DNA from: Euphorbia lathyris
Lineage: Eukaryota > Streptophyta > Magnoliopsida > Malpighiales > Euphorbiaceae
Length of the DNA stretch: 64,000 nucleotides
Assembly: GCF_963576675.1 (NCBI RefSeq)
Contig: NC_088910.1
Span: 25,174,531 to 25,238,530 of the forward strand
Reading direction: 5' to 3'
Below are positions 56,055-64,000 of this stretch, piece by piece. How positions within the stretch are numbered: position 1 is the stretch's first letter; every line of letters begins with the position of its first letter. The position numbers and the translations under genes were made by a program. The notes below the pieces were generated by a model that saw only the letters and a list, made by a program, of their open reading frames with translations, was not told the DNA's origin and did no database searches.

Positions 56055-56556
56055 ATATATAAAGCATGGTAGATAGTATTACATTATTATATTCATTGGC
56101 CACCGAATACCAAAGTCCCCATCGACCTTTAATTTTAATGATGTATTAGTTTTATTCTTACTTTAAATAATATAGTCATATAATTTTAATTTTGTTCTTG
56201 TTTCATTAAGAGATTCAGATCTATTTAGGAGCGGTTTTTATTGATAAACTATTTAATAGCATTTTCTTCAAGAATTTGGAGAATTCAGACTTTGATATCT
56301 CCAATTGAAAAAATCCGTTAGAAATAGAAGATACATGAACGACTACAATCGGAAAACACAAAGGTGTCACAAATTACAAGAAATCCTTATGTTTCTGAAG
56401 GTAATTATTCGATTTTTTTTCATATGTAGTGGTTATTTTGTTCTCGATTGTGTTGTTGCTTTATTTTTATAAAACAATAGTTGGTATAATTCCATCTTTG
56501 AGGGATGAAATTCCATTTCTGCCGTTACACAGGTTCCATACCTCTCGCTACTTTAG
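56055..56556. repeat. Tandem duplication, copy 2
   Basis: About 502 bases, differing from copy 1 by a 6-base insertion (attttaattttg against attttg) and a handful of single changes (for example cggaaaac for cgggaaac, tttgaggg for tttggggg). A 29-base spacer separates the copies. Confidence 0.92.
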
Positions 56557-56851
56557 CTATATTTTTTTTTTGTTTTTTTTTTAAAATGACGAAAATAAAG
56601 ATTTTGTACATTTGCATTCTTTTCTAGTATATGTTGCTAGGTGTAATCGTTTTGATTGTTAACTCTAACTAAAATTAAATTTTAAGCTTTATATGAACTA
56701 AATTGTTAGGTTTAATTGAAATTAGATTAATTTTTAAAATTTAGAGTCTGATGAAGTCCATTAATTTCTTTTTTAATTTAAGTTTATCTAATTGATATGG
56801 ATTGCATTTTTTATTTTTATGCATTTTGGTACAAATAGATATACGGTCCGG
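56557..56851. other. Intergenic, no feature seen
   Basis: AT-rich DNA with T homopolymers (56561-56582). Nothing supported. Confidence 0.4.
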
Positions 56852-57617
56852 CTAACCTATGCCATAAGGCATAGGATAAGACATAATTAATAAGTAACTC
56901 ACTTATTAGATTTTTTAAAAAAAACTCATGCATATATGGGTAATTATTTTATTAGTCCCTATATTTTGACAAAATATACTGTTTAGTTCCTGTGTTTTAA
57001 AAAACACACTGTTTAGTCCATGTGTTTTAAAAAACACACAGTAAGGTCCTTAACATTTTTCACGATGACCTTACCGTTTTTCTTGATGAACTGTTTAGTC
57101 CCTACCGTTTTCCTAAACGGTAAAAAATTTAACAAACAGACGGAAAGACTAAACAGTTCATCGAGAAAAATATTAGGAACCTTACCGTGTGTTTTTGAAA
57201 ATACAAGGACTAAACAGTGTGTTTTTTAAAACACAGGAACTAAACAGTGTGTTTTGAAAATAAAAGGACTAAACAGTATGTTACCGTGTGTTTTTGAAAA
57301 TACAAAGACTAAACAGTGTGTTTTTTAAAATACAGGAACTAAACATTATGTTTTGAAAATACAAGTAGTAAACAGTATGTTTTTGAAAATACAAGAACTA
57401 AACAGTATATTTTTTCAAAATATGGGGACTAATAAATTGATTATCCTACATATATTGGTGGAATTTTAGAGGTTTACTGCCAAAAAGAAAAGTAACTAAT
57501 ACCTATGAAATAGCATAATTAATACCTATATCTTACTTTTTCTTTTTTCATAGCATAGTTAATATGCTACACGTGTGCCTTATGGTAGATAAACCTGTGC
57601 CTTATGGCACATGTTAG
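56852..57617. mobile_element. Foldback element carrying another foldback
   Basis: The outer ends are inverted repeats that are themselves small hairpins: cctatgccataaggcatagg (56856-56875) and cctgtgccttatggcacatg (57594-57613). Inside, 56931-57456 has its own inverted ends (attagtccctatattttg and its partner caaaatatggggactaat). It also holds several copies of a roughly 30-base unit (tttgaaaatacaaggactaa, acagtgtgtttt) with units in reverse orientation on the left. This matches the style of the MITE at 12299-12669. No coding capacity; the target duplications were not resolved. Confidence 0.55.
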
Positions 57618-57882
57618 ATTAAGCGCTAGATATAAGTTTCACGATAATAGTTATTCATTGAAGTTGAAAACACATTGAAAATAATAATTAAAGAGGTATT
57701 AAAACATTATATTTACAATGAATTATTTCAATTATAAATTATGTTATTTTATTATTATCATTCTAAACTCATTTTTCATTTTTTAATCATGGATTCTACA
57801 TTATTATTATTATTATAAAAAAGTTAAGTTTTTTTTTGTCCAATCCTCTAGATAAAGAGATTGTAAGCGTCCAATACACTTT

Positions 57883-58110
57883 TTCTTGAAAAGAAAAGAA
57901 TAAATTTATTAATCACTTCTCAAAATTGAAACAAGAGATGGAGGGAGTAAAGCACCCATATTCTCCAAATCTGACATAGAATCAATCACCCCGACTAAAA
58001 TATGAGCTACTAGATTTGCAAATCTCTTTACAAACGGAACATGTCCATTATGAATTTCTCTCATAAGGGATTTACAATAAGATTGAAGGTATGCTGGATA
58101 AGATGTTAAT
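57883..58110 (-). pseudogene. LINE 3'-end relic (RNase H tail)
   Basis: Read on the - strand it gives the end of a LINE RNase H domain: FVKRFANLVAHILVG, then MGALLPPSLVSILRSD and a stop, followed by the usual LINE 3' wording that leads to tttcttttcaagaaaaag. Only this tail is present, and upstream pieces are not recognisable. Confidence 0.6.
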
Positions 58111-59640
58111 TCTTGAAGAATTTGGATTGTGCTAAATATGAACTCAAAATGAAGGTAAATAAAAATAAATTTGGATGCTCAAAATCCTAAAATGTACATT
58201 AATTATGAGATAGTATACAATTGTTTTTATAACACTGATCTTTATAGTTATTAACCATTATGTTGTGGTTTGTACAAATTTGTTAGTATTTCAAGAGTTT
58301 TTAATGGATGAAATGAAACATGATCATAAGACAAGTTGTAGGAAAAATATTAATTAAAAATGTTTTTATTTGAATCTCTTCAATTTTTGAAAATGTTAAG
58401 TTTAATTTCTCTAATTAATAGAATTAATTTCACATATTAATTATAAACGTTTTTTTTTACTGAGTGGTTACAATTACGATATATTTCTATTTAGCTAAAA
58501 TTAAATTATGGACTAAATACTTCATTAAAAAAAATAAATATTTGAATTAATGGGCAAAAAAGTATTTACATTCATCTCTTTATATGTCTATATCTTGACA
58601 TTCTCTCTTATTTTCGAAATAAAAAAAACAAGACAGATAATTCTCTCATATTTTTTTTGTCCATTTGTTTTTGTTTTATTTTCCATTGTTTGTTTCGTGT
58701 TCTTGCTTTCGAAATTCAATAATATACAATTAATAGAAAATATTAATAAAGTCAAAGAAGTGATAACTATGAGGGTGACTGATATTGTATAGAGTGAGAA
58801 TGAAGAACAAATTGATTATCTTAATGGGATATTACGAGATGAAAATATGAGAACGCATCACCTTAAGCTGATTCAATTGGATATATTGGGTTATTTTATC
58901 CTAATGAATAATTGAATTCGAATACTTTAGTGATCATGAAATTCCATCAAGCAAAATGATTATCGTCAAGATGAATTTGTGCCTAATTCTTATGATTTTT
59001 TTTATATGTAATTGAAGTTTTTTAATGCAAAGACTAAATGTATATATGTAATTGAAGTTTTTGCATGTACAACATTAGAAAAATATTGATTGAAATAATT
59101 TATAGCATAATAAATTGATGTTGTTTCCATTTCAATATAGATTGTAATTCTTTTGTATCGTAGATATAATATTGAATTTGAATTGTAGTTCAATTTAATT
59201 TTTGGTTTTTCATTGTATTCTAATATACTTCTTAATAAATCTTCTATTTTATTATTATTATTTTAAAGAATTCCAATTAGAGAAAAAAAATATACAAATT
59301 ATTGACTTTTATAAAAATAAATAAATCATTCACCTCTAATTTAAATTCTATAAAAAAAATTAATCTTTTTTTATTTTCAAAAATAATTTTAATTTGAGCA
59401 ATTTGGAGTTAAAAAATATGTGAGTTAATTTTCAATAAAAAATATTAGTATATTTTAGTTAATTTGCAAATTCACTCCTTATATATAAGATAATTTGCAA
59501 AGTTAGTGATATCACAATTAATTGTATTATATGTGACCCAATTAGGTAACCCCTCCTCAACAGTAACTATCGAAATCACATGGCTAGTCAAAGAGACCTT
59601 AATATCATGCACATTCACACCTTAATGTGATAACTCGTCT
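58111..59640. other. AT-rich intergenic DNA
   Basis: About 1.5 kb, very AT-rich. Short open frames exist, but their composition is that of random AT sequence. A small direct repeat of taattgaagtttttgca / taattgaagttttttaatgca occurs at 59009-59066. No gene supported. Confidence 0.45.
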
Positions 59641-59888
59641 AAGAACTCTTGAGGAGGCTGAGCCCGTAGAGGAGAATGCTAGAGTCGGTACATCGCAACT
59701 GTTGCAGAGTGGTGAGTTCGTATCATTATTTCAGGGATCCTAGATCGATGCTAGCATTAACCATGGCGCTTCAGAGTTCTTTACGATTAGGGTTGTACAT
59801 CCCCTCATTCTCTAAAAGAACTTTGCTATCTCTAAGTCTTGGAGCTCATTACTGCTCTTTAAGCTGCGTCAATCCTTAGATCTTGGCT

Positions 59889-60060
59889 AGGGATGTAAAC
59901 GGGGTGGGGATTGGAGTTCTTATCCCCGTTTCCCGACTAAACGGGGAATCCCCATACCCGTCCCACGAAACAATCGGGGACAAAATTCATTCCCATTCCC
60001 GCCCCATGGGGAATCCCCGACCCCGCGGGTATCCCCGTTTACCCATTTAAAGTTTAAAAG
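59889..60060. repeat. hAT-type terminal fragment
   Basis: Starts tagggatgtaaacggggtgg and continues with GC-rich words in both directions (gggaatccccatacccgtcc, ggggtatccccg style). This is the end of the same class of foldback as 10453-11003. A matching right end was not found, so it is probably a truncated copy. Confidence 0.5.
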
Positions 60061-60518
60061 AATATATGAAAAATAAATAAATGAAAAGAATAGAGAAAAA
60101 AGGAAAAAAAGAGAATATAATGAACAAATAGATATAGAGTGATTAACAACATAAAAAACAACTATCTTTTAAATCACTCCTCACGCTGTCACGTCCGTGT
60201 CTAAATTTCTAGAATTGATATATTGATATTAGTATATATTATAATTATTGGGTATGTGATTTTTATTTGGTGTTATAGGAAAAATTTGGAGTTAATTCGA
60301 TGGGTTTAGGTGTAAATTAAAAGTTTAGGGTAATTATTAAAAAGTGCAAGGTACCGAGAGGGGTACTCGATCCTAGGGCGAGGTTCGGTTACAGCTACGA
60401 GGTGCAAGTCATCTCTAGGGTATTGCATCCATTTTGTTCATGTACATATATGTGGATAGTATAAGGACACGTGTATAACGTGTTTTTGGTAGTGTCCTTT
60501 GGTTTGGTTTGTATTATC
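60061..60518 (+). other. Possible 5' region of gypsy B
   Basis: From about 60180 the sequence has the style of a Del/Tekay LTR and leader (aaggtaccgagaggggtact, 60349-60368; gcgaggttcggttacagcta, 60379-60398). No second LTR lies in the window to prove it, and no primer-binding site was recognised. Confidence 0.35.
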
Positions 60519-60522
60519 TACA

Positions 60523-60571
<49 letters not shown>
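60519..60571. repeat. (TG)n(TA)n microsatellite
   Basis: About 11 TG units followed by about 15 TA units, between the presumed leader and gag of the gypsy element. It is likely polymorphic in length. Confidence 0.95.
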
Positions 60572-60587
60572 CTGAAGTTGAGAACTT

Positions 60588-61910
60588 GTGGAATGGTGTG
60601 AGATAGGCTGGGGTCGTGAGGGCATAGGGGATAGTGAAGCCTCTGATGCAAGAGTTCCACCCATTAACCAACCTCAAAGACAACAACGACCATCGCCTCC
60701 ACGTCGACCTGTTAATCTTCAAGCTGAACAACCTGCACCATATGTGGCTCCACAGGGTGCAATGCCACAAGTAGTACAACTTGAACCCCGAGCTTTAGTT
60801 GAAGCTTTTGTTACCATGATGGAAACACGTGAAGCACATAGAAGGCCCAGTGAGCTGATTGAGGATGCCAAAAATTGTGGGGCATTTGATTTCAAAGGTA
60901 CAATTGACTCTGAGGAAGCTGACAATTGGTTAAAGGCTACCGAAAAAGCCTTTAGTACTATGCAGTTACGGGATGAGGATAAAGTCAGGGTTGTGTTTGG
61001 TTTATTACATGGACCAGCAGACGCATGGTTAACTCGAATCAGGGGTTTGTATCCTGAAGGGTTGAATTGGGGAGTTTTCAAACGTGAGTTTATGAGAGAA
61101 TATCTGACTAAAACATTTCAGAAGGCGAAGAGAAATGAGTTCTTTAATTTGAAACAGGGGACTATGGCTATGAAAGAGTATGTGGACAAGTTTGATGATT
61201 TATACCGGTATGCTAGTCAGTGGTTTCCTATTGAGGAAGTGAAATGTGAGAGATTTAAGGATGGATTGAGTGCATTTTATCAAAATGAGTTGAGTTTATA
61301 CGAGGGTGTACATTATCGTGGTTGGGTAGAGAAAGCATTACAGAAAGAAAAGTTAAGGGGCAAGTTAGAATCTGAGACTAGTCAGAAGCAGTTAGGGGAG
61401 TTTGGGAGATCAAAGTTTGCTAGAGGAGGACCATCTCAGTTTCGGGGTAGTCAGATACAAAGTCAGGCTTCAAGAGGGGCATTTGTGAATCGTAGTACTT
61501 TTCGAGCACCTGATACTTTTAGCAAAGCTTCACACAGTCCTTCAATTGCTAGTAGTGGTAATGTTTTAAAGTGTAGTCAGTGTGGGCAATTTCATTCAGG
61601 TGAATGCAGAAAGAGAGCGTTACATGGTTTTCAGTGTGGCGGAAGTGGTCACTTACAGAGGGATTGTCCTTCAGGGAGGACAACCGAACCACAGAGACGA
61701 ATTGTTTGTTATGAGTGTGGTGAGGAAGGACTTGTACGTACTAGTTGTGCTAAACTGAATAGAGTTGGTAGGGGCAGAGGATTACAGACTGACAGAGGAA
61801 GTAGAGGTAATTTGTTTGGGAGAGGAAGTAATCGGGGTAATGGTAGAGGTGCTAATATGGGAAGAGGAGCTGGTAATACTTCTCAAGGAGCTAGGAATCA
61901 GGGTAATTAG
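60588..61910 (+). pseudogene. Gypsy B gag (Del/Tekay-like)
   Basis: About 440 residues in one frame. The retrotransposon gag domain shows GAFDFKGTIDSEEADNWLKA, FGLLHGPADAWLTRI and MKEYVDKFDDLYRYASQW. A glycine- and serine-rich linker follows, with zinc-binding units CSQCGQFHSGEC and CGGSGHLQRDC and a damaged third (CYECGEEGLVRTSC, histidine lost). The first part of the frame comes from leader sequence, and the natural start codon is not clear. It ends in TAG (61908-61910) where the polyprotein should continue in the same frame. Confidence 0.88.
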
Positions 61911-62689
61911 TCAGATAGAGCTGCAACTCAACCTCAAGCTTTTGCTATGACTCCACAAGAAGTTGTTGCATCTGCAGAAGTTATCACTGGTACGATTTCT
62001 TTATTTGGAAAAGATGCTTATCTACTTATTGATCCTGGTGCTACACATTCTTTTGTGTTGCCATTATTTATGTCTGATATAATTTAGGAGTCAAAACTTA
62101 TGCCAGAACGTTTAACTGTTAGCATGCCTATGGGAGATTCTTTAGTATGTACACATGTGTATCCTAATTGTGAGGTGGCGTTAGGAGAGTCTTTTACACA
62201 CGTGAATTTGGTACCGTTGATGGTGCAAACATTTGATGTTATCTTAGGCATGAATTCATTATCTAAATATCAAGCAATGGTAGATTGTTCTAAAAAGAAA
62301 GTTAAATTAGCTAATGGAGAGGGATATGTGTTTCATGGTGAGAGAGGTGTACGTAGAAGTATAGTCACAGTTATGACAGCTATGAAAATGCTAAGGAAGG
62401 GATGCGGAGCTTTCTTGGCATATGTGGTAGATAGTAATAAAGAATCTCCTAAATTAGAAGATGTGCCAATTGTGAATGAGTATCCAGATGTCTTTCCGGA
62501 TGAAATACCATGGTTACCACCAGTAAGAGAAGTAGAGTTTGCAATTGATTTGCAGCCTGGTATTGCTCCTATATCACTTGCACCATATAGAATGGCACCG
62601 GCAGAAATGAATGATTTGAAAGTGCAGTTGCAGGAGTTATTAGATAAGGGATATATTCGACCTAGTGTATCACATGGGGAGCTCCAATT
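61911..62689 (+). pseudogene. Gypsy B protease region
   Basis: Same frame as gag. The protease signature LLIDPGATHSFVL lies before a TAG at 62085-62087, and FDVILGMNSLSKYQAMVDC after it. The block then leads to VNEYPDVFPDEIPWLPPVRE and DLQPGIAPISLAPYRMAP, the usual entry to the reverse transcriptase. A one-base deletion near 62667-62670 (tcacatgggg, where SPWGAP would be encoded) shifts the frame. Confidence 0.87.
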
Positions 62690-63956
62690 TTGTTTGTTAA
62701 AAAGAAGGATGGTACAATGCGGTTATGCATTGATTATCGTCAACTGAACAAGGTTACTATTCGAAACAAGTATCCATTACCTAGAATTGACGATTTGTTT
62801 GATCAATTGCAAGGAGCAACCATATTTTCAAAAATTGACTTGAGAACTGGGTATCATCAATTGAAGGTCAGAGAAGAGGATGTTCAGAAAACAGCTTTTA
62901 GAACTCGATACGGGCATTATGAATTTTTGGTTATGCCATTTAGATTAACTAATGCACCTGCTGCTTTTATGGACCTTATGAATAGGATTTTTAAACCTTA
63001 CTTAGATACATTTGTGATTGTATTTATTGATGATATTCTTGTGTATTCTAAGGATAAGGAAAATCATAGTAAGCACTTGAGAACAGTTTTGCAGATTCTA
63101 AGGGAGAAGCAATTGTATGCAAAATTTAGCAAATGTGAGTTTTGGCTTGATGAAATTATGTTCTTAGGTCATGTGGTATCAGCTAGGGGAATTTTAGTTG
63201 ATCCTAAGAAAGTTGAAGCTGTAGCTAATTGGGAAGCACCATCGAATGTACATGAAGTACGTAGTTTTCTGGGTTTAGCGGGTTATTATAGAAGATTTGT
63301 AAAGGGATTCTCACTTATAGCTTGTCCGATGACACGATTACTGCGGAAGGGTGTTAAATTTGAGTGGACACCTGAATGTCAAGAAAGTTTTGATGTATTA
63401 AAGTCAAGACTTATCAGTGCTCTTGTGTTAGAACTACCTATAGTGGGTGAAGGTTATACAGTGTACAGTGATGCATCAAAGAAAGGTCTCGGGATTGTAT
63501 TGATGCAGAATGATAAAGTTATTGCTTATGCGTCACGACAATTAAGGCCACACGAATTAAATTACCCGACACATGATCTTGAATTAGATGCCGTGGTGTT
63601 TGCTTTAAAGATTTGGAGACATTATCTTTATGGTGACAAGTGTCTAATATTCACTGATCATAAAAGTTTGAAATATATAATGACACAGAAGGAATTGAAT
63701 TTGAGGCAAAGGAGATGGATTGAGTTATTGAAAGACTATGACCTGACTCGGCTCTTCTGCTCAGAAATGAAATGTTCCAAATGTTCCTGGAAATTCTTGC
63801 TATTGAATATCATCCTGGTAAAGCTAATGTCGTAGCTGATGCTTTAAGTCGTAAGAACATTGAAAGTTTGAGCTATATACGATCAGTGAGAATGCATTTA
63901 TTGCTTAATATGAGAGCTTTGAATGTTGAACTGGTTTGTGGAGATGAGGCAGTATT
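62690..63956 (+). pseudogene. Gypsy B reverse transcriptase and RNase H, interrupted
   Basis: The reverse transcriptase is readable in the +1-shifted frame: [52 protein letters not shown] (R where nearly all relatives have G) and the catalytic [11 protein letters not shown]. The RNase H shows [18 protein letters not shown] and [19 protein letters not shown] further frameshift near 63770 moves the frame to [18 protein letters not shown]. The element is then cut at 63957 by a Sirevirus LTR, so its integrase, if present, lies beyond the window. Confidence 0.9.
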
Positions 63957-64000
63957 TGTTGAAACACCTTTCCACAAGATTTTGATTTGACAAAATCATT
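63957..64000 (+). repeat. Start of a second Sirevirus LTR (window edge)
   Basis: 44 bases beginning TGTTGAAACACCTTTCCACA, near-identical to the start of the Sirevirus LTR at 25566, with a few differences (aagattttg for taattttg). The rest lies outside the window. It interrupts gypsy B. Confidence 0.88.

Noticed and set aside
59676..59879. Short + strand ORF with an N-terminus that could pass for an organelle-targeting peptide
   Set aside because: Only 67 residues, no continuation, no splice donor that leads to a recognisable domain.
1..64000. tRNA, rRNA, riboswitch or bacterial-type operon signals
   Set aside because: No cloverleaf with tRNA box A/B, no rRNA stretch and no ribosome-binding sites were seen; primer-binding sites matching tRNA ends belong to the retroelements.

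Overview
The window is nuclear DNA of a flowering plant, most likely a eudicot. Genes are split by GT-AG introns, intergenic DNA is AT-rich, and about two thirds of the length is transposable elements in nested layers. Only three ordinary host genes are clear, and all three reconstruct as complete coding regions: MSH3 (DNA mismatch repair, + strand, 13 exons, 12852-20308), SEND1/GEN2-type Holliday-junction/flap endonuclease (- strand, 14 exons, 38394-44027), and an F-box/LRR protein (+ strand, 2 exons, 50112-52328). SEND1 and the F-box gene look like relatives of the close Arabidopsis neighbours At3g48900 and At3g48880, so that pair may be old synteny.

Layout. 1-2140: remnants of two copia LTRs. 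2442-9990: a plant mobile domain (PMD) gene on the - strand; its presumed intron is a TTTCTAACAT-type repeat array split by a 5 kb L1-type LINE with an 11-bp target duplication. 9992-10359: a run of nine different palindromes or hairpins, the most unusual feature of the window. 10453-12669: a hAT-type foldback, a miniature LTR element (TRIM) and a MITE, stacked directly before MSH3. 21272-38077: a chromodomain Ty3/gypsy element on the - strand, split by an 11.5 kb Sirevirus (Ty1/copia, 25566-37097) with a perfect 5-bp target duplication. The Sirevirus carries an extra ORF after pol, with its own TATA-like leader. 44100-49700, between SEND1 and the F-box gene: a foldback, a 1.76 kb Mutator-like element with a long internal hairpin, and a decayed copia relic. 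53280-60060: LINE relics, a small Mutator-like MITE, a ~500-bp tandem duplication and nested foldbacks. 60588-63956: a frameshifted Del/Tekay-like gypsy element, entered at 63957 by the LTR of a second Sirevirus that runs off the window.

Function. MSH3 and SEND1 both act in nuclear genome stability (loop mismatch recognition; cutting branched DNA), but they lie on opposite strands with 18 kb of transposons between them, and nothing suggests co-regulation. The retroelements are recent but mostly dead: their coding regions carry nonsense changes, many of which fit C-to-T decay of methylated DNA. All identifications come from reading translated motifs and boundaries by eye; no database search was run.
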